20,147 nucleotides of DNA from Ruminococcus sp. CAG:403. GTDB taxonomy: Bacteria; Bacillota; Clostridia; Oscillospirales; Ruminococcaceae. Under the pieces are notes generated by a model. It saw only the letters and a list, made by a program, of their open reading frames with translations. It was not told the DNA's origin and did not search any database. The stretch spans positions 1 through 20,147 of the forward strand of contig FR899063.1 of assembly GCA_000437255.1 (NCBI GenBank), in the 5' to 3' direction. The first letter of the stretch is position 1; each line of letters opens with the position of its first letter. Below are positions 8,164 to 15,251 of this stretch, in pieces. The translations under genes were made by a program, and so were the position numbers.

Positions 8164-9372
8164 TCATCCTTTGTAGCGTTCCAGCAGAATGGCAGAATTG
8201 TATCCGCCAAATCCGAAGGAAGCAGATACTGCCGTATTGACTGGAAGTTCTCTTGTTTCAAGTGTATAGTTCAGATCTTCCAATATGGTGCCGCCGAGAT
8301 TGCCGTGCACTTTATTGTGCTGAATGGAATCTACGCAGATTGCCAATTCAAACGCACCGCTTGAAGCCAGATTGTGTCCAAGGAATGCCTTGGAGGAGTT
8401 GATGGCAGGCTGCTGTTCCTTGTGACCGAAAATGTTTCGAAGCACTTTGGCTTCTATTTCATCATTCAGAATGGTAGAAGTGCCATGGGCATTGTAATAG
8501 TCAATCTTTTTGTCACCAATCAATTTCCGCAGCATGCGTTCAATGATAGTACCGTCCGGCTGCATCGCAATGATGCCGTAAGCATCACTGGAACTTTCAA
8601 AGCCTGTGATTTCTGCATAAATTTTTGCATTCCGGCGCAGAGCATGTTCCAGTTCTTCCAGAATCAGCATGCAGGCACCGCCTTCACTGAACAAAAATCC
8701 ATTGCGTTCTTCTGAGAACGGATAAACCATGCCATCCGGATCTGTCGTAGAGCACTTCAGGTATTCAAAGCCCTTATTCATGGTGAGATTTTTATCGGAA
8801 ATATAGGTGGTTCCGCCACAGATTGCCATGCTGCAAGTACCGTTCTGAATATTGTCGTAGCCCCAGCCGACTGCTGTTGTGGCGGAAGCACATGCCATAT
8901 TGAGGACGGAACTCATACCATGTGTGCCAAGTGCAATGGTTACCCAGGAGTCGATGGAACTTTGCATGGTCATCGGAACAACCATGATGTTCATTTTTTG
9001 CTCCTGTTCAAACCGCAGGATTTCGTTGGTGAATTCTCCCATGCTGAAGGAGTCATTTCCAATGAATACAACGGCATCCTCATCGGCTTGTTCCAAACCG
9101 GCATCCTGCAAGGCAAGCAGGGAGGCTTTGGTTGCGGCATATGCACTGGTGGAACCTCTTGTTTTGACCTGCGCCAGCTTTTCCCGGAACAGATCATCCT
9201 CTAAATTGGGATAGGGTACATACCAGCTTGCCCGAATTTTTTTTCTGGCAGGCGTATTCTTATCAATTCTTTCGATGACCCGTTTTTTGTCGCAAAGGTT
9301 CTGGAACAATTCTTCATGATTGGAACCCAGTGCGCAAATCGGTGCCATACCGGTTATTACCACTCTTCTCAA
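8164..9372 (-). CDS. FabF-like beta-ketoacyl-ACP synthase (KS3), TTG start
   Basis: This 402-residue condensing enzyme is paralogous to KS2. The triad is Cys161 in NMACASATTA, His296 in NAHGTST and His333 in AFLGHNLASSG, with Lys328 and a C-terminal GFGGYNSA loop. An in-frame ATG at 9387 directly follows the stop of the previous gene, but it has no ribosome site. The GGAGG of its own first codons (9381-9385) is well placed for the TTG at 9372, and starting there aligns the protein exactly with the MRRVVITG start of KS2. The next gene, the KR, is coupled to it. It keeps all the catalytic residues, so it is probably active rather than a chain length factor. Whether it pairs with KS2 is unknown. 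Confidence 0.9.
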   Translation of the reverse strand: MRRVVITGMAPICALGSNHEELFQNLCDKKRVIERIDKNTPARKKIRASWYVPYPNLEDDLFREKLAQVKTRGSTSAYAATKASLLALQDAGLEQADEDAVVFIGNDSFSMGEFTNEILRFEQEQKMNIMVVPMTMQSSIDSWVTIALGTHGMSSVLNMACASATTAVGWGYDNIQNGTCSMAICGGTTYISDKNLTMNKGFEYLKCSTTDPDGMVYPFSEERNGFLFSEGGACMLILEELEHALRRNAKIYAEITGFESSSDAYGIIAMQPDGTIIERMLRKLIGDKKIDYYNAHGTSTILNDEIEAKVLRNIFGHKEQQPAINSSKAFLGHNLASSGAFELAICVDSIQHNKVHGNLGGTILEDLNYTLETRELPVNTAVSASFGFGGYNSAILLERYKG

Positions 9373-9380
9373 ATTGATAT

Positions 9381-9385
9381 CCTCC
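9381..9385 (-). promoter_or_regulatory. Ribosome binding site for the TTG start of KS3
   Basis: GGAGG on the minus strand ends 8 bases before the TTG at 9372-9370. It lies inside the codons that follow an in-frame ATG at 9387, so an automatic annotation would probably place the start 5 codons too early. Alignment with KS2 supports the TTG. Confidence 0.7.
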
Positions 9386-9387
9386 AT

Positions 9388-10617
9388 TTATGGTACGATA
9401 CGGATGACGTTTTTTCCATAGTAGCTTTTGTCTTCATAAGCCAGCTGATGTGCCAGAGGCACTTCAGACCAGGAGAAAATGTGTCCGATCGGCTGTTTGA
9501 TTTTGTATTCTGCCATAAACTTTAAGTATTTGTCAAAGTCTTCCTCAGCGCCTGAATGGCATCCCTGTAGCCGTCGCTGTCCGATCCAGAGATAGCGCAG
9601 ATCTACGCTTGCAAAGTAAGAAGACGTTGCACCGCACAGAACCACCATACCATTGTTATCACATACAAAAACAGAAGTAGGGATGGTATCGGCGCCCGGA
9701 TGCTCAATGACAATGGCAGGGGACTGCTTTTTGCCGACAATCTTCCAGATCGCTGCTTTGAATTTCATGGCTTCATAGATCCACTTGCGCTGCTTATCCG
9801 GATCCAGATAATCGACTGGTGTGCCCCAATGCTTGAATTTGGTTCGGTTGATATAGCCCTTTGCGCCGAGCTGTTTGCAAAGTTCTCCACGTTCATCAGA
9901 GGAAACCACTGCAATCGGAATGCCGCCCAATGCTTTGGTAATGGTAATGGCAATGCTTCCGATTCCGCCGCTTCCGCCATAGATGAGGACAACATCACCC
10001 TTTTTAACAGTATTGCCCTGCCAGTGTGTCAGCATGCGATAGGCAACAACACCGGCACTGGCAAATGCAGACGCTTCAACGTCGCTCATACCGTCCGGAA
10101 TTTTATGACATTGCATCGCCATGACTTTGCTGAACTGCGCAAAACCGCCCCAGTTTGCCTCATAGCCCCAGATGCGGTAGGAGGGACTATTGACGGGATC
10201 GCCGCCTGCTTGGACAATGGGACAGTTCGGATCAAATTGAGCCGCGCTGACTGTTACACGATCTCCAATCTTCAAGTGGGTCACGCCTTCTCCAACATCG
10301 TAGACGATGCCGGATGCTTCCGAGCCGCATATGTGGAAGTCTTCTTTTTTGTCTCCATAGTTTCCGTTTGCGGCTACCACATTTTTGGGTTTGCCCAGTG
10401 CAGCCCATACGCCGTTATAGTTGACCGAAGCGCATAGATTGGCTACAATGACTTCTCCTTTTCCTGCTTGCGGAACATCTACAATTTCCTCCCGAAAGGC
10501 AGAAATGGGTTCGCCAAGCGTTTCCGTGCGCAGTGTCCAGGCATGCATTTTTTTAGGCAAAACAAAGAGTTCCGGCAATTCGCCGACTGCATATAATTGA
10601 TCGGTTCGTTTGACCAT
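9388..10617 (-). CDS. Crotonyl-CoA carboxylase/reductase-like enzyme (CCR/ECR family MDR)
   Basis: This 409-residue medium-chain dehydrogenase/reductase matches the CCR family rather than simple quinone reductases. Family-specific pieces are SVNYNGVW (65-71), ICGSEASGIV (96-105), RIWGYEANWGGFAQF (148-162), the nucleotide loop GGSGGIG (214-220), EHPGAD (305-310) and QRRLQGCHSG (347-356). CCRs reduce an enoyl-CoA with NADPH and add CO2 to give an alkylmalonyl-CoA. The residues known to hold CO2 in this family appear present as Asn68, Glu153 and His354, with Tyr152 where some members have Phe. The gene sits between ACP2 and KS3, so it could supply ethylmalonyl or longer extender units. Simple enoyl reduction for chain processing is the alternative. 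Confidence 0.85.
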   Translation of the reverse strand: MVKRTDQLYAVGELPELFVLPKKMHAWTLRTETLGEPISAFREEIVDVPQAGKGEVIVANLCASVNYNGVWAALGKPKNVVAANGNYGDKKEDFHICGSEASGIVYDVGEGVTHLKIGDRVTVSAAQFDPNCPIVQAGGDPVNSPSYRIWGYEANWGGFAQFSKVMAMQCHKIPDGMSDVEASAFASAGVVAYRMLTHWQGNTVKKGDVVLIYGGSGGIGSIAITITKALGGIPIAVVSSDERGELCKQLGAKGYINRTKFKHWGTPVDYLDPDKQRKWIYEAMKFKAAIWKIVGKKQSPAIVIEHPGADTIPTSVFVCDNNGMVVLCGATSSYFASVDLRYLWIGQRRLQGCHSGAEEDFDKYLKFMAEYKIKQPIGHIFSWSEVPLAHQLAYEDKSYYGKNVIRIVP

Positions 10618-10664
10618 CTGTATTTCACACTCCTATCTCCGGCATCCGGATGGATTCCTGCGGG

Positions 10665-10907
10665 TTAGGCAGAAAGCTGACGAACCTTCTCGTTGAGGTC
10701 GTTTACAGTTCGAATTTCCTGAATCATATCATTTTCAATGGAGATGCCAAATGCTTCTTCAATTTCACCGACAATTAAAACCATATCGATGGAATCGAAC
10801 TGAAGATCTGCTACAATATCGGTGTCTCCGGTGATGACGAGATTCGGGTCAATGGTGGCTTCGCCGACTCTTTTGATGATGGAAATGATTTTTTCTAACT
10901 GTTCCAT
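10665..10907 (-). CDS. Acyl carrier protein (ACP2)
   Basis: This 80-residue acidic ACP has the canonical attachment motif, Ser39 in DLQFDSIDMVLIVGEIEEAF, followed by the acidic recognition helix. The start is the ATG at 10907 with a strong AAGGAG site in the 14-base gap after the thioesterase gene; the frame is open 14 codons further upstream, but without support. It differs clearly from ACP1, which has NSIQ in place of DSID and a different helix II, so the two carriers probably meet different partners. Its neighbours, the thioesterase and condensation domain upstream, suggest that ACP2 may take part in loading or release, but this is inference. Confidence 0.92.
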   Translation of the reverse strand: MEQLEKIISIIKRVGEATIDPNLVITGDTDIVADLQFDSIDMVLIVGEIEEAFGISIENDMIQEIRTVNDLNEKVRQLSA

Positions 10908-10921
10908 AGTATTCTCCTTTT

Positions 10922-11689
10922 TCAAATGCAGGTATTGATGGCTTCGCAAATTTCCTGCATGTGCTGTTTGATAAAAAAGTGGTTTCCGCTACAGCGGTTG
11001 ATATGAACCGTTCCGGTTGTGAAGGCAGTCCATTTTTGGCAGGAAGCTTCCTGCACCAGACGATCCTGATCGCCATAGTAAACGGTAATGGCAGAATCAA
11101 TTTTTTGCTTGCAGTCTGCCTGATACTGTTCCAGCAGCAAAAAATCGGATCGAATCATAGGCAGGAACTGTTCCTGAAAATTGGAAACTTTTAAAACCTT
11201 TCGGTCGATGGCGCCGAATTGCAGCAGCATATCACAGAACGCAGCATCTTCCGCATGAATGGAATCTGCATACAGCGTTCGGAGTGTATGGCTCATATCC
11301 GGAGCAGAAGCTGTTAAAAACAACTGGTCAACCGAAATGCCATATTGTGTTTGCAGCAGGTAGGCGGTGTGATAAGCTACAACACCGCCCATGCTGTGTC
11401 CGGTAAAGAGGATTTTCTGATCCGCATACGATTGAATGACCGCAGCCGCCTCCTGTGCAGCCGTTTCAAGAGAGCGGGAATACGGTTCTTGGATTCTGCC
11501 GCATCGCCCTGCCATTTGAAAGGGGTAGACCTCCATTTGGTCGGAAATATATTTCGTCCAGGGTGCATAAGCATAAGGACTGCCGCCGGCGCAATGGAAG
11601 CAGAACAACCTTGCAGCCGGCGCAGGAGTGGTTTTGGTAAAACAGAAATAATGTTCTGCTGCGGAATTATTTTCCATACTTTTCTGCAT
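10922..11689 (-). CDS. Type II (external) thioesterase, GrsT-like alpha/beta hydrolase
   Basis: This protein of up to 255 residues belongs to the external thioesterase family that edits or releases chains in PKS/NRPS clusters. The N-terminal RLFCFHCAGGSPYAY segment supplies the oxyanion region. The nucleophile is Ser99 in GHSMGG, the acid is probably Asp209 in YYGDQDRLV, and the base is His237 in SGNHFF. The reading frame overlaps the end of the condensation gene by 23 bases if the ATG at 11689 is used; a second ATG at 11677 is 4 codons further on, and neither has a clear ribosome site, so translation is probably coupled. The likely role is to remove stalled or wrong acyl groups from ACPs. 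Product release is possible because no integrated TE domain is seen in the window. Confidence 0.9.
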   Translation of the reverse strand: MQKSMENNSAAEHYFCFTKTTPAPAARLFCFHCAGGSPYAYAPWTKYISDQMEVYPFQMAGRCGRIQEPYSRSLETAAQEAAAVIQSYADQKILFTGHSMGGVVAYHTAYLLQTQYGISVDQLFLTASAPDMSHTLRTLYADSIHAEDAAFCDMLLQFGAIDRKVLKVSNFQEQFLPMIRSDFLLLEQYQADCKQKIDSAITVYYGDQDRLVQEASCQKWTAFTTGTVHINRCSGNHFFIKQHMQEICEAINTCI

Positions 11690-12977
11690 AGTATTTCTTG
11701 ACGTCTGCTACGGTTGCATTTTCATTGTCGTACATTACTTCCAGTGTGCTGACAATGGCGTCCCGCAGCATGTAACGGAACTTTGTGGTAAAGATTCTGC
11801 CGCTTCCGATGAAGTCCAGCAGCATTTTGTCCGGATATTCAAATGCGCAGAGGTAGAAAACTGCTACTTCCCGAACGGACGGAATCGGAATCTGCTCGAA
11901 GTCCAGACCGCCCTTCTTAGAAGAGGAACCCGGCAGATAGGAGATGCAGAACTGCATGTTGTCATAGAAGTCGAACGTTGTATGAATGTTGGACATTGCC
12001 TTGGAATGCTTCTGTACGGAAGTACCCAGCTGTTCATACAGGTTGTCGCTGTCCGTTAACTGAAGTCTGTGGAAAGCAGAATGTGCGAAGAATCCAACGG
12101 TATTCAAGTATTTATTGGAACGGCAAGCACTGGTTGCGCCGATTGCAACATCGCTTTCTCCGATTACAACATCCAAGCCAACGTGGTAAGCAAGCAGAAT
12201 AACTTGGAAAACACTGGTCTTTTTTACAGCTGCAATCTTAGAAGCTTTGCTGATGTCAATGCTGAAGGACAAGTCCTCGCTGGAACCTGGTTCCCCGATG
12301 GTTGCCTTGCTCAGATCAATTTTCTGATAGCCATCGAATTCATTCTTCCAGAATTCCAATTCCTTCTGTCCTTTTTCGCTGAACTTGAAGGTACGTTCTT
12401 CTTCCAAATAATCCAGGTAGGAACCGGATGGAACAGTTTCTGCATTCGGATTCATGTAGTACTTGAAGATCTGTCCCATGATAATGCCCAGGGATGCGCC
12501 GTCGCCGACCCAGTGATGCGTTACAACTACGAAGAAATAGTCATCTTCTGCCAGGCGAATGAGGAACGGATGAGCACTGATGTTGTGGTAGCAGTCAATA
12601 TACTGCTGCATAATTTCCGTTGCTTTTGCAATGGCATTGTTGTATTTTTCTTCCGGGGTATTGCCTTCCGCATCAAATACATCCAGATGGAATTTGTAGT
12701 TGGTTACAATTTTCTGCATGTAGGAATACTTGCCTTTTTGTACAGCAACAATACGAAGCATTTCATTTTCGTCGAAGATACGCTGTAAGCTTTTTTCCAT
12801 TCTGTCGGTATCAATCTTCATACGAATCCGGAATGCAGAGCCGAGGTTGGCAAAGCCCTTCTTTTCGCCGGCAATTTCGCAGTTCATTTCGCCGTTATAG
12901 AACATGAAGTTTTGCATAAAGCCAAGTTCAAACTCTTCATTTCCGTTTTTGTCTTTGTAAAATGTAAACTGATCCAT
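11667..12977 (-). CDS. Free-standing condensation domain protein (NRPS C-domain superfamily)
   Basis: This 436-residue protein has the size and motifs of a single NRPS condensation domain. The catalytic HHxxxDG motif is present as HHWVGDG (154-160). A later segment, IGATSACRSNKYLNTVGFFAH, matches the family's Arg-containing motif and its GFF(V)N latch motif. No adenylation or carrier domain is attached. Such stand-alone domains transfer an acyl group from a carrier protein onto an amine or alcohol acceptor. The acceptor cannot be read from sequence. It is the first gene of the packed biosynthetic operon, and the thioesterase and ACP2 genes follow immediately, so it may join the finished chain to a head group. 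It could alternatively be a PapA-type or wax-ester-like acyltransferase of the same superfamily. Confidence 0.85.
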   Translation of the reverse strand: MDQFTFYKDKNGNEEFELGFMQNFMFYNGEMNCEIAGEKKGFANLGSAFRIRMKIDTDRMEKSLQRIFDENEMLRIVAVQKGKYSYMQKIVTNYKFHLDVFDAEGNTPEEKYNNAIAKATEIMQQYIDCYHNISAHPFLIRLAEDDYFFVVVTHHWVGDGASLGIIMGQIFKYYMNPNAETVPSGSYLDYLEEERTFKFSEKGQKELEFWKNEFDGYQKIDLSKATIGEPGSSEDLSFSIDISKASKIAAVKKTSVFQVILLAYHVGLDVVIGESDVAIGATSACRSNKYLNTVGFFAHSAFHRLQLTDSDNLYEQLGTSVQKHSKAMSNIHTTFDFYDNMQFCISYLPGSSSKKGGLDFEQIPIPSVREVAVFYLCAFEYPDKMLLDFIGSGRIFTTKFRYMLRDAIVSTLEVMYDNENATVADVKKYYAEKYGK

Positions 12978-13013
12978 GTGATTCTCTGCCTTTCAATGTT
13001 TTATTTTTTATAA

Positions 13014-13042
13014 TTGATACAAGTTCGATTTCGGGCAGTCAA
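13014..13042 (-). promoter_or_regulatory. Possible promoter before the condensation-domain gene
   Basis: In the 84-base gap before the condensation gene, the minus strand holds TTGACT (13037-13042), 17 bases, then TATCAA (13014-13019), followed by an AT-rich stretch. The -35 is good and the -10 is weak. It would allow the biosynthetic operon to be read separately from the exporter genes upstream. No terminator is visible in the gap, so readthrough is also possible. Confidence 0.4.
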
Positions 13043-13061
13043 CTTATTTGCCTGCTGTATG

Positions 13062-14120
13062 TCAGGACATTGCTGCTGACTGCTGTTTTTTGGACTTGTA
13101 TGCTCCACCAAATACTTTTTTTCTGCTTCGGTACATGCCAATTATGTAGAGCAGAACGGAAAAAGCGAGCACCAATGCAATGTCCGGGAGGGCATCTGCC
13201 AGAGAGCCGCTTTTCTGAACGGTTTCGATTGCGTGTGTAATCCACCGCTGCGGAGAAAACTGACCGATTACCCGGAATGCCTTCGGCATATAATCAAATG
13301 GGAAGAACAAACCGGAGAAGAAGGAGAGAATCTCCAGCGGATAGGTTGCTGCTGCTTCCAATCCGCTTTCTGTCTGTACGAAAGAAGTTGCACAGAAATA
13401 GACGCTGACAGAAAGCACATTAACCAGACTGATCAAAAGCAAATAATCCAGCGGATGCCGCATGCCAAAGTCAAAATCCAGAATCCAGGCAGTTAGGAAA
13501 TACAAAGTAGTTCCAATTGCGGAAAGGATGAGGTAGACAATGGTAATGGCACCGTAATAGGCAGTCGGTTTGACACCGCTGAGCAGGATACGATCTTTCA
13601 GTTTTCGTTTCCGATCCAGCAGAATCATTGCACCAAAAATACTGCCGCTTTCCAAAAATTTAAACAGCATAAACGGTGCGGTGCTGTTTAAGTTATGAGC
13701 ATGTTTGGTTGCAGAATTGACTGAAGTAATGGATGCAGAGGGAACGTCTGCTGCATTTGCAATGGCAAGTTCCAGAGCACCAGATACTTCTGTATTGCCT
13801 GCACTGAAGATGCAGGGAACGTCCAGATTGGTTGCAGGGTCGGTTTCGATAACAACTGCTGCATCAATGACACCACTGACCAGAGAGGAAGCAATATCGT
13901 CCTCTGCTACATCCTGCAATTGAATGCCCTCCATATCTCGGATGGTATCTTCTATGGCGGTGTGGTCTGTTTTATTGATGACTGCAACAGAATGTACTTC
14001 GTTGTAGGCAAGCAGAACAGACATCACCAAAAACAGCACAACAGGGAGCAGCGTAATGGCACTGAGAAAGCCTTTGTTGCGCAGAAAAAGCCGAAAGAAA
14101 TTGGAAAGAATGGTTTTCAT
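13062..14120 (-). CDS. ABC-2 type transporter permease, second subunit
   Basis: This 352-residue membrane protein has the ABC-2 exporter layout: one transmembrane segment at about 18-39, an extracytoplasmic domain of about 120 residues, then a group of hydrophobic segments from about 165 to 335. The middle segment VSGVIDAAVVIETDP is typical of these exporters, which place a small alpha/beta domain outside the cell between TM1 and TM2. The start ATG has AAAGGAG upstream; that site overlaps the end of the preceding permease gene, only 6 bases away, so the two are probably made together and form a heterodimer. The C-terminus is rich in Lys, as expected for a cytoplasmic tail. It works with the ATPase at 15250-16188. 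The substrate is unknown but is plausibly the cluster product. Confidence 0.87.
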   Translation of the reverse strand: MKTILSNFFRLFLRNKGFLSAITLLPVVLFLVMSVLLAYNEVHSVAVINKTDHTAIEDTIRDMEGIQLQDVAEDDIASSLVSGVIDAAVVIETDPATNLDVPCIFSAGNTEVSGALELAIANAADVPSASITSVNSATKHAHNLNSTAPFMLFKFLESGSIFGAMILLDRKRKLKDRILLSGVKPTAYYGAITIVYLILSAIGTTLYFLTAWILDFDFGMRHPLDYLLLISLVNVLSVSVYFCATSFVQTESGLEAAATYPLEILSFFSGLFFPFDYMPKAFRVIGQFSPQRWITHAIETVQKSGSLADALPDIALVLAFSVLLYIIGMYRSRKKVFGGAYKSKKQQSAAMS

Positions 14121-14126
14121 AGGGCG

Positions 14127-15239
14127 TTATACTCCTTTGTTGCGTCTCGGAAAAAGTGTTTGCAGTTTATATTTTGCAGACTTTGACGTGAGCATCCAGT
14201 TGACGCACAACAAAACAATGGACAGCAGCAGCAATGCAAGCAGACAATTGCGAGTTGTGTGATCGACTGTTCCGTTGTAAAGTTTGGTAATGCTCTCATT
14301 TGCCCAGTAAACCGGACTTAATTTGATGAGATGCTTTACAACAGGGATTTTTTTCAGCAGATAAACTGGTGTGACAGCGCCGCCCAAATAGCTGCTGAAG
14401 AGTACGATTTCACAAAAGGTGAGGTACGATAGGGTTTCGTTTTTGATGATGACACCAACCACCGAACCAACAGCAAGACTGAAGACCAGAATAGCGGTAA
14501 AGACAAGCAGAATGAGAAAGGCGTTATTCGACCAGTCAATGTCGAAGATGGCAGTGGCAATGGGGAGTGCAATCGCCATTTGAAGAATGCCGCAAAGGAA
14601 CCCACACAGAAGCTTGCTGCCCAGAATCGGAAGTTTTCCAGCTCTGGAAAGATACATACGATCCAGCGTCTGTGAGGAGAAATCTTTTCCATAGGAATTT
14701 GAAACAAACGATCCCATGAACATAATAGCAAATACCATGCCAATGAATGTGTAATACACATCAGAATTGGTTTTCTTGACATCCAGCTGAATGCTCTGCA
14801 CAAAGTTGGGGCTGTCCGTCGGAGTGTTGGTAAGCTGCGTAAACAGGGAACGAATGATATCTCCGCCGTACGGTTCGTTAAATGTGGAGCGGAAGTAATC
14901 AAAGCCATCGGCTTCCAGTTTGATTACGGCAACTGCCTCACTGCGTTCTACCTGCTTTTGTGCTTCTGTGTAATCGTCCGTCTGTTCAAAGACAGCACCG
15001 ATTTTTTCTGCAATCTGCGCAGAAACCTGATCAAATGTTTCTAGAATTTCCAGTGTTGGTTCCGCTTCATAGTATAAAACTTTACAATCGTCAAAAGTCC
15101 CAAAGTTTCCGTCCATATAGCTGCGCATGGAGAGTCCGAAGATTAAGATAATCAGCAATGGAAGCAGCGTGACGATGGAAAGCAGAACCGGATTGGAAAG
15201 AACCAGTCGGAAATCTTTTTTTAATAATGCAAAAAACAC
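14127..15239 (-). CDS. ABC-2 type transporter permease, first subunit (DrrB-like), GTG start
   Basis: This 370-residue membrane protein is of the same ABC-2 class as the gene that follows. TM1 lies at about residues 15-38, an outside domain spans to about 165, and several C-terminal membrane segments follow, including the FMGSFVSNSYGKDF region that precedes the conserved ABC-2 core. The frame opens at a GTG at 15248, but a GAGGTGAT ribosome site at 15244-15251 overlaps it; the next GTG at 15239 is correctly spaced, giving a start of VFFALLKKDFRL that matches the family's N-terminal amphipathic helix. The gene follows the ATPase gene almost directly. The two permeases and the ATPase would form a complete exporter. 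Confidence 0.87.
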   Translation of the reverse strand: MFFALLKKDFRLVLSNPVLLSIVTLLPLLIILIFGLSMRSYMDGNFGTFDDCKVLYYEAEPTLEILETFDQVSAQIAEKIGAVFEQTDDYTEAQKQVERSEAVAVIKLEADGFDYFRSTFNEPYGGDIIRSLFTQLTNTPTDSPNFVQSIQLDVKKTNSDVYYTFIGMVFAIMFMGSFVSNSYGKDFSSQTLDRMYLSRAGKLPILGSKLLCGFLCGILQMAIALPIATAIFDIDWSNNAFLILLVFTAILVFSLAVGSVVGVIIKNETLSYLTFCEIVLFSSYLGGAVTPVYLLKKIPVVKHLIKLSPVYWANESITKLYNGTVDHTTRNCLLALLLLSIVLLCVNWMLTSKSAKYKLQTLFPRRNKGV

Positions 15240-15243
15240 AGCT

Positions 15244-15251
15244 ATCACCTC
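15244..15251 (-). promoter_or_regulatory. Ribosome binding site fixing the GTG start of the first ABC-2 permease
   Basis: GAGGTGAT on the minus strand overlaps the TGA stop of the ATPase gene and lies 4 bases before the GTG at 15239. The upstream GTG at 15248 is part of this site, so it is unlikely to be the start. Confidence 0.6.

Noticed and set aside
9700..10437. A 245-codon + strand open frame opposite the CCR-like gene
   Set aside because: It is antisense to a clearly conserved enzyme, has no family-like motifs and no ribosome site. Long shadow frames are expected opposite such genes; those at 12069-12788, 15127-15777 and 17550-18239 were rejected for the same reason.
10643..10652. The palindrome CATCCGGATG between the ACP2 and CCR-like genes
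   Set aside because: A 10-bp self-complementary sequence occurs by chance at this scale, is not repeated in the window, and has no T-run to make it a terminator.
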